Assembly (NCBI GenBank): GCA_016302545.1
Contig: JAEDNK010000011.1
Span: 1 to 23,820, forward strand
Direction: 5' to 3'
Origin: Bacillota bacterium
GTDB lineage: Bacteria > Bacillota > Clostridia > Peptostreptococcales > Anaerovoracaceae
DNA length: 23,820 nucleotides
Shown: positions 15,431-23,820 of the stretch, piece by piece
How positions within the stretch are numbered: the first letter of the stretch is position 1
Layout of the letters: every line of letters begins with the position of its first letter
Made by a program: the position numbers and the translations under genes
The notes under the pieces: model-generated
What the model saw: only the letters and a program-made list of their open reading frames with translations
Database searches by the model: none
Told to the model about the DNA's origin: nothing

Positions 15431-18400
15431 CTACTTATCAAAGCTGTCCTGACGGTGCTTCAAGGTCTTGTATCTGTCGAGAGCCATTTCTTCGCCTTTT
15501 TCGAAGAGAGCCTCTGCTCTTTCAGGGAACTTAAGACCAAGTGAGTTGTAACGTACCTCGCCCATGATGAAGTCTCTGAAGCTTTCTGTTGGAGCGGCGC
15601 TGTCGATGGAAAGCGGATTCTTGCCTTCTGCTGCCAGTGCAGGGTTGTATCTGAGAAGATCCCAGTAGCCTGAACGAACTGCCTTCTTCATCTCAAGCAT
15701 TGACTTGTTCATGCCGGCCTTGATGCCGTGGTTGATACAAGGTGCGTATGCGATGATGAGGGAAGGACCGTCATAGGCTTCGGCCTCGCGGAAAGCTCTC
15801 AGAGTCTGTTCAGGGTTAGCGCCCATTGCAACCTGTGCTACGTATACATAGCCGTATGCCATAGCGATCTGAGCAAGGTCTTTCTTCTTTACTGCCTTAC
15901 CGGAAGCAGCGAATTTAGCTACGGCACCGATAGGAGTTGCCTTGGAGGACTGTCCGCCTGTGTTGGAGTAAACCTCTGTATCGAATACGAGGATGTTTAC
16001 GTTTTCTCCGGAAGCAAGAACGTGGTCAACACCGCCGTAACCGATATCGTATGCCCAACCGTCACCGCCGAAGATCCACATTGACGGTTTGATAAGCATG
16101 TCTTTGTTTTCTACAACATATTTAGCGTCTTCGTTTGTATCTGCAATCTTTTCTGCTTCTGCCAGGAGGATGTTTCCTGTTACTTCGGCCTTTTCAGCGT
16201 CGTTCATGGAAGCAACCCACGCCTTGGCAGGAACGCCGATTACATCGTAAAGTCTTTCTGCTGCGGACTTAAGCTCGTTTCTTCTGGCGTTCATAGATGT
16301 AGCCATACCGAAACCGAACTCTGCGTTGTCCTCAAACAGGGAGTTAGCCCATGCCGGACCTCTGCCCTGCTTGTTTACCGTGTAAGGAGTTGCAGGAGCG
16401 GAAGCACCCCAGATGGAGGAGCAGCCTGTTGCGTTTGCGATGAACATTCTGTCGCCAAAGAGCTGAGTTACCAGCTTGGCGTAAGGTGATTCGCCGCAGC
16501 CCGGGCATGCGCCGGAGAATTCCATAAGAGGAGTCTTGAACTGTGAGCCCTTGACTGTATCCTCCTTGAAAGGAACTTCCTTTTCGTCGATATTCTTATA
16601 TAAGTGGTCGAATTTTGCCTGCTGAGCATGCATGAATTCGTCTTCTGCAGGAGCCATTGTGATGGCCTTGTTTCTTGCAGGACATACTTCTGAGCAGGAG
16701 CCGCAGCCTGTGCAGTCCATAAGTGACCAGCCGAGAGTGAAGTCGTACTTCTTTTCACCCTTCATTGTTACTGTATCTGCTACGCCTTCAGCCTCTTCCT
16801 TAGTAAGCACGAAAGGTCTTACTACGCCGTGAGGACAAACGTATGAACACCAGTTACACTGCATACAGTTCTTAAGGTTCCAGTGAGGTAAATCAGCTGC
16901 GATACCGCGCTTTTCGTAAGCTGCAGTACCTGCAGGCATCATGCCGTTAACTGTTGATAAGAACTTGGATACAGGAACGTTGTCTGCTGTAAGATTTCCT
17001 GTAGGAACGAGAATGTCGTTGAGGAAATCTGTGTGGAGCTGATCCCGTCCTACCAGTGCAGGAGCAGGAGCGTCGTCCGGAACGTTCTTCCAGCTTTCAG
17101 GAACTTCAACCTTATGAATGTGGCTGATACCTGCATCTACAGCGGCGCAGTTCATGTCTACGATGTTCTGACCCTTTCTGCCGTAGGTCTTCTTGATTGC
17201 ATCCTTCATATATCCTACTGCTTCATCGATAGGAATGATGTCAGCAAGTTTGAAGAAAGCAGCCTGAAGGATTGAGTTGGTTCTTCTTGCACCCAGTCCG
17301 ATTTCCTTAGCCAGGGATACAGCATCGCAGGTGTAGAACTGAACGTTGTTCTGTGCGATATATCTCTTAACCTGTCCGGGAAGCTTTTCTTCCAGCTCTT
17401 CATCGTTCCATACGCAGTTGAGGAGGAAGAATCCGCCCGGTTTAACATCCTGAACCATTTCATACTTGTAAAGGTAAGCTGAGTTGTGGCATGCTACGAA
17501 GTCGGCCTGCTTTACATAGTAGGTTGACTTGATAGGCTCGTCACCGAATCTCAGGTGGGAAATTGTAACACCGCCGGATTTCTTGGAGTCATACTGGAAG
17601 TAAGCCTGAGCCTTCTTGTCAGTGTGGTCGCCGATAATCTTAACGGAGTTCTTGTTGGCGCCGACAGTACCGTCTGCACCCAGTCCCCAGAACTTGCAAG
17701 CCTTGGTGCCCTTAGGAGCAACGTCAGGATTTTCTGAACCGGTGATGGAAAGGTTGGTAACATCGTCGGTGATGGAAAGTGTGAATTCCTTCTTAGGGTT
17801 TTCTGACCATAAGTTTTCGTATACAGCGAGAATATCTCCCGGCTGAACGTCCTTAGAACCAAGACCGTATCTGCCGCCGCAGATGAGGCAGTCTTCAAAT
17901 TCGGTTCCTCTTACTGCAGCAACCATATCGAGGAACAAAGGCTCGCCAAGTCCGCCAGGTTCCTTTGTTCTGTCGAGAACAGCAATCTTCTTTACTGTCT
18001 TAGGCAGAACGTTGAAGAGGTACTTGTTGGACCAAGGTCTGTAAAGGTGAACTTCTACAATGCCGACCTTATGACCCTTTGCATTGAGGTAGTCGATAAC
18101 TTCCTCAGCACATTCGCAGACTGAACCCATAGCTACGATAACCTCTGTTGCATCAGGAGCTCCGTAGTAGTTGAACGGCTTGTAGTCTGTTCCGATCTTT
18201 GCGTTAACCTTTTCCATGTAAGCATTTACAAGGTCAGGTGTTTCAGCATAAGCGGTGTTGCAGGCTTCTCTGTGCTGGAAGAAGGTTTCCGGCTGTTCAG
18301 CTGAACCCATTGTATGAGGATGATTTGGATGAAGGGCATTGGCTTTGAATGCCTTGATTGCATCCCAATCCACCATTTCCTTTAAATCTTCGTAATCCCA

Positions 18401-18952
18401 TGTTTCGATCTTCTGCTGTTCGTGTGATGTTCTGAAACCATCGAAGAAGTGGAGCATAGGAAGACGTCCGCCGATAGCGGAAAGGTGTGCAACTGCTGCA
18501 AGGTCCATGGACTGCTGTACGCTGTTGGAGCAGAGCATCGCAAAACCTGTCTGACGACATCCCATAACATCGGAGTGGTCGCCGAAAATATTAAGTGCAT
18601 GAGTGGCAACGCAGCGGGCAGCTACATGGAAAACTGTAGGAGTCTGTTCGCCTGCCAGCTTATACATATTAGGAATCATGAGGAGCAGACCCTGTGAAGC
18701 TGTGAATGTTGAGGTGAGAGCACCGGCGGCAATAGCACCGTGAACTGCACCTGCAGCACCTGCTTCGGACTGCATCTCTACGATTTTTACTTTTTCACCA
18801 AAGATATTGGTTCTGTCCTGGGAAACCCATTCGTCCATGTTTTCTGCCATAGGTGAGGATGGTGTAATAGGATAAATTGCAGCAACCTCAGAGAACGCAT
18901 AAGCAACATGAGCAGCAGCGGCGTTTCCGTCCATAGTTTTTAATTTTCTCAT
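15431..18952 (-). CDS. nifJ: Pyruvate:ferredoxin (flavodoxin) oxidoreductase
   Basis: Full-length homodimer-type enzyme of 1173 aa that converts pyruvate and CoA to acetyl-CoA, CO2 and reduced ferredoxin in the cytoplasm. YPITPSSPM (27-35) starts domain I. Two ferredoxin motifs, CMQCNWCSYVCP (about 693) and CTGCGSCSEVCP (about 742), bind the medial and distal [4Fe-4S] clusters. ACPGCGESP (about 812) belongs to the proximal cluster. The thiamine diphosphate site shows GDGWAYDIGYGG (about 963) and NTGGQ (about 998). Every expected motif is intact. A GGAGA site precedes the ATG. It begins 2 bp after the polyferredoxin stop codon, which implies a functional link. This is the main route from pyruvate to acetyl-CoA in clostridial fermentation. 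Confidence 0.98.
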   Translation of the reverse strand: MRKLKTMDGNAAAAHVAYAFSEVAAIYPITPSSPMAENMDEWVSQDRTNIFGEKVKIVEMQSEAGAAGAVHGAIAAGALTSTFTASQGLLLMIPNMYKLAGEQTPTVFHVAARCVATHALNIFGDHSDVMGCRQTGFAMLCSNSVQQSMDLAAVAHLSAIGGRLPMLHFFDGFRTSHEQQKIETWDYEDLKEMVDWDAIKAFKANALHPNHPHTMGSAEQPETFFQHREACNTAYAETPDLVNAYMEKVNAKIGTDYKPFNYYGAPDATEVIVAMGSVCECAEEVIDYLNAKGHKVGIVEVHLYRPWSNKYLFNVLPKTVKKIAVLDRTKEPGGLGEPLFLDMVAAVRGTEFEDCLICGGRYGLGSKDVQPGDILAVYENLWSENPKKEFTLSITDDVTNLSITGSENPDVAPKGTKACKFWGLGADGTVGANKNSVKIIGDHTDKKAQAYFQYDSKKSGGVTISHLRFGDEPIKSTYYVKQADFVACHNSAYLYKYEMVQDVKPGGFFLLNCVWNDEELEEKLPGQVKRYIAQNNVQFYTCDAVSLAKEIGLGARRTNSILQAAFFKLADIIPIDEAVGYMKDAIKKTYGRKGQNIVDMNCAAVDAGISHIHKVEVPESWKNVPDDAPAPALVGRDQLHTDFLNDILVPTGNLTADNVPVSKFLSTVNGMMPAGTAAYEKRGIAADLPHWNLKNCMQCNWCSYVCPHGVVRPFVLTKEEAEGVADTVTMKGEKKYDFTLGWSLMDCTGCGSCSEVCPARNKAITMAPAEDEFMHAQQAKFDHLYKNIDEKEVPFKEDTVKGSQFKTPLMEFSGACPGCGESPYAKLVTQLFGDRMFIANATGCSSIWGASAPATPYTVNKQGRGPAWANSLFEDNAEFGFGMATSMNARRNELKSAAERLYDVIGVPAKAWVASMNDAEKAEVTGNILLAEAEKIADTNEDAKYVVENKDMLIKPSMWIFGGDGWAYDIGYGGVDHVLASGENVNILVFDTEVYSNTGGQSSKATPIGAVAKFAASGKAVKKKDLAQIAMAYGYVYVAQVAMGANPEQTLRAFREAEAYDGPSLIIAYAPCINHGIKAGMNKSMLEMKKAVRSGYWDLLRYNPALAAEGKNPLSIDSAAPTESFRDFIMGEVRYNSLGLKFPERAEALFEKGEEMALDRYKTLKHRQDSFDK

Positions 18953-18954
18953 GT

Positions 18955-20064
18955 CTATTCTCCTTCCTCGATGCCCAGAGCTTCACGCTGCAGGAAAATG
19001 TATTCAGGAACTTCCTGCTGCTTGATTACATCTCTAGGACATACGTATTGACATACATGGCAGTCTTCACAGATTTCAGGATCGATTACTGTGTGAGCAC
19101 CGTCCTCGTAAATAGCTAGGTTAGGGCAGTTGGACTTGCAGTCCTTGCAGTACAGACAGCCTGTGCTGCATACCTGTGCCTTGGTTTCGCAGTCATCTTC
19201 TGACGAGCAGGCAACCATCTTCATTCCCTTGTAAGGAACGATGGTGATGAGGTGCTTAGGACATGCATATGTACAATCCTTGCAGCCTACGCATTTGTCC
19301 GGGTCAACCTTGGCAACACCGTCCACAACCTTGATGGCGTCGTAGCGACATACTGCAGTGCATGCGCCCTGTCCCAGACAGCCTGCGGAGCAAAGTTCAA
19401 GCGCCTTAGGATCGAGCTTTGCTGCTTCCTGACAAGTCTGGATACCCATTTCTTTATATTTCTGAGCCGCTCTTCCGTCGCCGGAGCACTTTACAAAAGC
19501 AACATTGCTCTTAAGTGCAGTAAGATCGTGAAGAGTATCTACGATGATTTTCTTTCTGCATTTTACCATGCAGGCAACGCAGCCAACGCACTTATCGTAG
19601 TCGATAACGGCGTGGTTATCTACGATTGATACTGCACCCTCCGGACATGCTCTTTCACATTCTCCGCAGGCGATGCAGCCGTAGCCGCAGGTCTTTCTTA
19701 CGATTTCATCATCTTCTTCTGCGGAAGAACAAGGGATGAAGTTGGTTGCATCCTTTGGAATCATGCGAATCAGGTGTCTCGGGCACACATTTTCAGCGGC
19801 ACAGTCACCGCAGCCGTCGCATTTTTCCGGATCGATGATGACCTTACCGTATTCAAGTCTCATAGCGCCTTGCTTGCAGACCTTTACACAGTCACCGACA
19901 CCGCAGCAGCCGTCTTTGCACTCGCCTCGCTTGGAACCTGCTTCAACTAAAGCCTTGCAGGACTCAAACTCGGAAGCTCTCGCCTTGCCGGCAGAAAAAC
20001 CGGCGCAAGCCACAAAAGCGACCAGGTTCTTATCCCCTGCTGCAGGGGAAGCATTGGTATTCAT
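18955..20064 (-). CDS. Soluble eight-cluster polyferredoxin, tandem duplication of the RnfB ferredoxin core
   Basis: 369 aa, cysteine-rich, no membrane helix. Two homologous units (about 15-175 and 188-350) each open with VAFV.C and carry four cluster motifs in the same order. In unit 1 the ligand sets are C49/53/59/63, C82/85/88/94, C126-140 and C159/162/165/169. In unit 2 they are C225/229/235/239, C258/261/264/268, C299-313 and C332/335/338/342. Order and spacing match the cytoplasmic ferredoxin part of RnfB, including CX3CX5CX3C and the CSS...C..GC..C..C...CP block. The RnfB membrane anchor is missing. One motif in unit 1 has a CX5C gap instead of CX3C. It probably carries electrons from PFOR toward NfnAB or other acceptors. 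AAGGAGG lies nine bases before the ATG. First gene of the operon. Confidence 0.88.
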   Translation of the reverse strand: MNTNASPAAGDKNLVAFVACAGFSAGKARASEFESCKALVEAGSKRGECKDGCCGVGDCVKVCKQGAMRLEYGKVIIDPEKCDGCGDCAAENVCPRHLIRMIPKDATNFIPCSSAEEDDEIVRKTCGYGCIACGECERACPEGAVSIVDNHAVIDYDKCVGCVACMVKCRKKIIVDTLHDLTALKSNVAFVKCSGDGRAAQKYKEMGIQTCQEAAKLDPKALELCSAGCLGQGACTAVCRYDAIKVVDGVAKVDPDKCVGCKDCTYACPKHLITIVPYKGMKMVACSSEDDCETKAQVCSTGCLYCKDCKSNCPNLAIYEDGAHTVIDPEICEDCHVCQYVCPRDVIKQQEVPEYIFLQREALGIEEGE

Positions 20065-20126
20065 AACTATTAGCCTCCTTTTTACGTACTATTACATCTT
20101 AGACTATAAATGGTTTTTGTAGAAAA

Positions 20127-20144
20127 TTGTTGAATTTTTAACAT
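20127..20144. promoter_or_regulatory. Putative Rex operator
   Basis: TTGTTGAATTTTTAACAT matches the clostridial Rex consensus TTGTTAAN4TTAACAA at 12 of 14 defined positions. It lies 16-33 bases downstream of the -10 hexamer of the redox operon, where a bound repressor would block early transcription. Rex releases DNA when NADH is high, which fits genes for pyruvate oxidation and NADH/NADPH exchange. Confidence 0.6.
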
Positions 20145-20159
20145 TCACCTGTATTTTAT

Positions 20160-20188
20160 ATTTTAGTCCTTTGGTGGTTTAAAGTCAA
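20160..20188 (-). promoter_or_regulatory. Promoter of the polyferredoxin-PFOR-NfnAB operon
   Basis: On the minus strand TTGACT (20188-20183), a 17-base spacer and TAAAAT (20165-20160). Predicted start near 20153 gives a leader of about 89 nt. The near-consensus -35 and ideal spacing suit a highly expressed operon. Confidence 0.75.
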
Positions 20189-20355
20189 CGAATTCTGGCA
20201 TGTTCTTAGAAAAATACACTAAGGGTAATAGCAATACCTATTGTGGCTAGTACTGCCTGTGATAAGATGCAAATTGCAAATATGGAAAAATTTTAAATCC
20301 GAGGGTTTTCCTTTTCGTGTGATTGGTTTTCGTTTGACCTTAAATTATTCGCAGG
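20189..20355. other. Non-coding centre of the divergent intergenic region
   Basis: The whole gap between the divergent redox operon and helicase gene is 374 bp. Its two ends hold the promoters, operator and leaders listed separately. This central part is AT-rich and I see no ORF, riboswitch or terminator in it. The only small symmetry is TGCAAATTGCA near 20269. Confidence 0.6.
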
Positions 20356-20383
20356 TTGAAATTCTACTAAAATCATTTATAAT
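20356..20383 (+). promoter_or_regulatory. Promoter of the helicase-NUDIX-macro cluster
   Basis: TTGAAA (20356-20361), a 16-base spacer and a perfect TATAAT (20378-20383), about 56 bases upstream of the ATG. It diverges from the redox operon promoter. Confidence 0.75.
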
Positions 20384-20438
20384 TAAACTATAAAAAGGTG
20401 AAAACATACCAGGTAATAAGGTTTGCGGCGAGGCACAA

Positions 20439-23378
20439 ATGAACAGATACACCCTGACTAAAACAGACGAAATAAAAAGAGGCGCTCATGCAGCATTCAT
20501 CGACAGCGAATATAATGCAAGCTTTTCATACAGGCCGGAGTTTTTGTCAAACGATTATAAACAAGGCAAGAAGGTCCTGTCCTCAATAGAAGCAGAACTC
20601 TCTAATTGTGACGAGTTCTGTATCAGTGTAGCCTTTATCACCATGAGTGGCATAACACCATTGCTGCAGATTCTCCGAGAGCTTGAGGAAAAAGGTGTAC
20701 CGGGGAAAATTCTGACTACCGATTATCTTACTTTCAGTGAACCAAAGGCTTTGGCAAAACTTAATCAGCTGAAAAATGTGGAGTTGAAAATGTTTTGCAC
20801 TGACAATGAGAGCGGGGGCTTTCATACAAAGGGTTATATATTCAGGCGAGAAGAAATATACAGAATCATTATAGGCAGCGCAAACCTTACTATGAATGCC
20901 ATGACAAAAAACAGGGAGTGGAATACAAAGATTGTGTCTACTTCTCAAGGGGCTATGGCAAAAGAGGTATTAGGCGAATTTGATTCATTCTGGAATGACA
21001 GAAGAAGCCTCAGATATGAACAATTTATCGAGACCTACAAAACTAAATATAAAATTGTAAGCCAGCAGAAGGCTATAGCGGCTAAACAGAAAGTTGTTGA
21101 CTATGAGCAGCTTTCTCTTAAACCAAACAAAATGCAGGTTGCCTTCGTTGCAAATATAAAAAAGATTGTTGAACAAGGGGAAAAGAGGGCGTTGCTGCTC
21201 AGTTCCACGGGCACAGGAAAGACCTTTGCTTCAGCTTTCGCTTTGAGGGAGTATATGCCGAAGAGGGCGTTGTTTGTGGTACACAGAGAACAGATAGCGA
21301 AGCAGGCAATGGAGAGCTACAGGCGAGTATTCGGAGAGGTAAAGTCTTTTGGCTTGCTTTCAGGAAATGAAAAAAACTATGATTCTGATTTCCTGTTTTC
21401 CACTATGCAGATGATGTGCAAAGATGAGACGTTGCAGAGATTTTCAAAGGATGAATTTGATATTATTGTGGTGGATGAGGTGCATAGGGCAGGTGCCGGA
21501 AGTTATCAGAAAATAATGAATTATTTTGAACCTAAGTTATGGCTTGGTATGACCGCCAGCCCGGACAGAACAGATGGATTCGACATTTATAATCTGTTTG
21601 ACCATAATATCGCCTACGAAATAAGACTACAACAGGCCCTGGAGGAAGATTTACTTTGCCCGTTCCATTATTTTGGATTGACTGATCTGGAGATAAACGG
21701 CGAGACTTTTGACGACAACAGCGGTCTCAGAAATTTTGCACGATTAGTAAGTGCTGACAGAGTCGAACATATTATTGAAAAGTTAAAATACTATGACTTT
21801 TCCGGTGACAGGGTGAAAGGGCTGATATTTTGCAGCAGAAAAGATGAGGGCCGTGAGCTTTCGCGGGCTTTTAATATGCGGGGCTATAATACTGAATTTA
21901 TTTGCGGCGAGGACTCGCAGAGCAAGAGAGAAGACTGCATTGACAGGCTGACCAGTGACATCAGGCCGGACAAGCTTGACTATATATTTACTGTAGATAT
22001 TTTTAATGAGGGCGTGGACATTCCTGAGATCAATCAGGTGGTTATGCTCAGACCTACGGAAAGCCCGATTATCTTCGTGCAGCAGCTGGGTCGTGGATTG
22101 AGAAAAGCTCCGGGAAAAGAGTATGTTGTAATCCTGGACTTCATCGGTAATTATACTAACAATTTTATGATTCCAATAGCACTGTCGGGAGACAGAACAT
22201 ATAACAAAGATACGATCAGACGATATGTGAGGGAAGGATCAAGGGTAATACCGGGCAATTCCACCATCCATTTTGATGAAATATCAAGAAAACGTATTTT
22301 CCAGTCCATTGACAGCGCCAACTTCAACGATATAAAACTGATTAAGGAGTGCTATAAGCAGCTGAAGTTTAAATTAGGCAGAGTTCCTGCGCTGATGGAT
22401 TTTGAAGAATACGGCTCTATTGATGTGCTTAGAATCTTTGATAATAAATCTTTGGGCTCATACCATATGTTTCTCAAAAAAAATGAGAAAGAATATGACG
22501 TTGATTTTAGCAGCAAGCAGGAAAAAATGCTGGAGTTTATTTCAAAGAAATTTGCTTCCGGCAAGAGACCTCATGAGTTGCTGGTTTTAAAAGCTATACT
22601 TGAAGGGGAAGAATCCGTAATTTCCCGACTGAGGGAAAACCTGAAAAATGAATATGACGTTAAGATAACGAAACGCACAGAGATTAATGTGGTAAATGTG
22701 CTGACAAACGAGTTTGCAACAGGTTCTGCCAGAGATACATACAAAGACTGTGCAGTAATAGAAAAGTCAGGGGATAAGTATAAGGCATCTGAAAGCTTCA
22801 GAGAAATGCTCAGGGATGATGAGTTCCGCGGGCAGGTTGAAGAACTGGTTCAATTTGGACTTTACCGCAATAAAAAAGACTATAGCGGTACATATAAGGA
22901 CACATCGCTTAAACTCTATTCAAAGTACACTTATGAAGATGTGTGCAGGCTTCTCGAATGGGAAAAAGGTGAGGTTGCACTTAATATAGGCGGATATAAG
23001 TATGACAGAAAAACCAAAACCTATCCGGTGTTCATTAATTACGATAAAACTGAAGACATTTCCGATACGATAAGATATGAGGACAGATTCGAGAATCAAG
23101 GCTCATTAGTTGCTATCTCCAAATCGGGGCGGACAGTGGAGTCTGAAGATGTGTACACTGCCCTTCATGCAGAGGAACTGGGAATTAATATGGAACTGTT
23201 CGTGAGAAAAAATAAGGATGACAAAATTTCCAAGGAATTTTATTATCTGGGAAGAATAAACGCAACAGGTGAAACTCACGAGTTTACTATGCCGAACACA
23301 GATAAGAGTGCGGTGGAAATAACATATGCTCTTGAAACCCCGGTCAGAGATGACTTATATGATTATTTAGTAGGATAA
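20439..23378 (+). CDS. PLD-domain / SF2 helicase / DUF3427 protein
   Basis: 979 aa in three parts. Residues about 30-190 form a phospholipase-D-like nuclease domain with HTKGY (129-133) and IGSANLT (145-151); the HKD aspartate position is not conserved (HTKGYIFR). Residues about 225-570 form a superfamily 2 helicase: Walker A STGTGKT (256-262), DEVH box (346-349), TAS (372-374), motif V around DIFNEGVDIPE and motif VI QQLGRGLRK (548-556). The remaining 400 residues match DUF3427. This combination is a known but poorly understood family, plausibly involved in DNA restriction, repair or defence. It looks more AT-rich than the redox operon, which would fit transfer. The ribosome site is weak (GCGAGG, five bases before the ATG). 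A NUDIX gene follows after 9 bp. Confidence 0.9.
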   Translation: MNRYTLTKTDEIKRGAHAAFIDSEYNASFSYRPEFLSNDYKQGKKVLSSIEAELSNCDEFCISVAFITMSGITPLLQILRELEEKGVPGKILTTDYLTFSEPKALAKLNQLKNVELKMFCTDNESGGFHTKGYIFRREEIYRIIIGSANLTMNAMTKNREWNTKIVSTSQGAMAKEVLGEFDSFWNDRRSLRYEQFIETYKTKYKIVSQQKAIAAKQKVVDYEQLSLKPNKMQVAFVANIKKIVEQGEKRALLLSSTGTGKTFASAFALREYMPKRALFVVHREQIAKQAMESYRRVFGEVKSFGLLSGNEKNYDSDFLFSTMQMMCKDETLQRFSKDEFDIIVVDEVHRAGAGSYQKIMNYFEPKLWLGMTASPDRTDGFDIYNLFDHNIAYEIRLQQALEEDLLCPFHYFGLTDLEINGETFDDNSGLRNFARLVSADRVEHIIEKLKYYDFSGDRVKGLIFCSRKDEGRELSRAFNMRGYNTEFICGEDSQSKREDCIDRLTSDIRPDKLDYIFTVDIFNEGVDIPEINQVVMLRPTESPIIFVQQLGRGLRKAPGKEYVVILDFIGNYTNNFMIPIALSGDRTYNKDTIRRYVREGSRVIPGNSTIHFDEISRKRIFQSIDSANFNDIKLIKECYKQLKFKLGRVPALMDFEEYGSIDVLRIFDNKSLGSYHMFLKKNEKEYDVDFSSKQEKMLEFISKKFASGKRPHELLVLKAILEGEESVISRLRENLKNEYDVKITKRTEINVVNVLTNEFATGSARDTYKDCAVIEKSGDKYKASESFREMLRDDEFRGQVEELVQFGLYRNKKDYSGTYKDTSLKLYSKYTYEDVCRLLEWEKGEVALNIGGYKYDRKTKTYPVFINYDKTEDISDTIRYEDRFENQGSLVAISKSGRTVESEDVYTALHAEELGINMELFVRKNKDDKISKEFYYLGRINATGETHEFTMPNTDKSAVEITYALETPVRDDLYDYLVG

Positions 23379-23387
23379 GGTGACAAT

Positions 23388-23780
23388 ATGAAAATAATAA
23401 AAGTTGTTGCAGCTATAATTGCACAGGAAGGCAGAATTTTCGCAACCCAGAGAGGGTACGGCGAATTCAAGGACGGCTGGGAATTCCCCGGCGGCAAAAT
23501 TGAAGAGGGAGAGACGCCACAGCAGGCTCTGGTGCGTGAGATTCAGGAGGAGCTGGACACAGAGGTAGAAGTCGGTGATTTGCTGGGAACTGTAGAATAC
23601 GATTATCCCACATTTCATCTGTCCATGCAGTGTTTCCTGTGCAGAATCAAATCCGGAAGCCTTAATCTTAAAGAGCATGAAGCGGCCAGGTGGCTTGCAG
23701 AGGATGAGCTTGACAGCGTGGACTGGCTGCCGGCTGACATCGAGGTACTGGAGTGGATAAGGAGGGCCCAATGCCTTTAA
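23388..23780 (+). CDS. NUDIX hydrolase, MutT-like nucleoside triphosphate pyrophosphohydrolase
   Basis: 130 aa, the usual size for MutT. The Nudix box is intact in its catalytic part: GKIEEGETPQQALVREIQEE gives G36, E42, R50, E51, E54 and E55. The last G-U pair of the consensus is replaced by Asp-Thr (57-58). GWEFPGGK before it and EHEAARWL near the C-terminus are typical of (d)NTP pyrophosphatases such as 8-oxo-dGTP diphosphatase. It may cleanse modified dNTPs or act on another nucleoside diphosphate derivative. The ATG has AAGGTGA upstream. It begins 9 bp after the helicase stop and overlaps the next gene by 10 bp, so all three are probably one transcript. Confidence 0.9.
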   Translation: MKIIKVVAAIIAQEGRIFATQRGYGEFKDGWEFPGGKIEEGETPQQALVREIQEELDTEVEVGDLLGTVEYDYPTFHLSMQCFLCRIKSGSLNLKEHEAARWLAEDELDSVDWLPADIEVLEWIRRAQCL

Positions 23781-23820
23781 AGATAGTAAGAAACGACATT
23801 ACGAAGATGGAAACAGACGC
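23771..23820 (+). CDS. Start of a macro-domain (ADP-ribose-binding) protein, truncated by window end
   Basis: Only 16 complete codons are present: MPLKIVRNDITKMETD, with the next codon beginning GC. This closely matches the typical start of small bacterial macro-domain proteins (YmdB-like O-acetyl-ADP-ribose deacetylases), where it is followed by an AIVNAAN block that lies outside the window. AAGGAGG ends five bases before the ATG and is located within the NUDIX gene; the reading frames overlap by 10 bp. The identification rests on a short segment and needs the downstream sequence. If right, it adds ADP-ribose chemistry to the helicase-NUDIX cluster. Confidence 0.65.
   Translation, partial: MPLKIVRNDITKMETD

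Noticed and set aside
18955..20064. Subunit RnfB of a membrane Rnf complex
   Set aside because: There is no N-terminal membrane helix, no other rnf genes are nearby, and the core is duplicated.
20065..20438. Riboswitch or small RNA in the 374-bp divergent gap
   Set aside because: Apart from two promoters and the Rex-like box I find no conserved riboswitch motif or terminator hairpin.

Overview
The window looks like chromosomal DNA from a strictly anaerobic, fermentative Firmicute of the class Clostridia. The evidence is a pyruvate:ferredoxin oxidoreductase, an NfnAB-type electron-bifurcating transhydrogenase, strong AGGAGG ribosome binding sites, short intergenic gaps, and low-to-mid G+C. 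A lineage near Anaerovoracaceae/Eubacterium is a guess. I see no rRNA, tRNA, CRISPR array or transposase gene.

Layout. 1-4337 (+): most of a peptide/nickel-type ABC importer (permease, lipoprotein binding protein, two ATPases fused in one chain). Between the permease and the binding protein lie two tandem, long, imperfect hairpin repeats. 4517-6402 (-): a DUF4430 lipoprotein downstream of an amidohydrolase-like protein that has lost its metal ligands. 6512-7042 (+): a cysteine-rich DUF2284 protein. 7136-8326 (+): a member of the F420-0:glutamate ligase family. 8455-13081 (+): a four-gene operon with a membrane-anchored XRE regulator, a polytopic membrane protein, an ABC ATPase and a large membrane-anchored extracytoplasmic protein. 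13178-20064 (-): a four-gene redox operon of eight-cluster polyferredoxin, PFOR, NfnA and NfnB. 20439-23820 (+): a PLD-helicase-DUF3427 protein, a NUDIX hydrolase and the start of a macro-domain protein cut by the window end.

How the genes work together. The redox operon is a compact electron hub. PFOR oxidises pyruvate to acetyl-CoA and reduces ferredoxin. The adjacent polyferredoxin is a tandem duplication of the RnfB cluster core without a membrane anchor, and probably carries electrons. NfnAB combines reduced ferredoxin with NADH to make NADPH. The operon has a TTGACT-17-TAAAAT promoter with a near-consensus Rex operator just downstream of the expected start site, so NADH/NAD+ control is likely.

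The most system-like region is the right-hand cluster. A helicase with a PLD nuclease-like domain, a NUDIX hydrolase and a macro-domain protein are packed with a 9-bp gap and then a 10-bp overlap behind one strong promoter. Their joint role is unknown. A nucleic-acid/ADP-ribose conflict or repair function is a reasonable guess but is not proven by the sequence.
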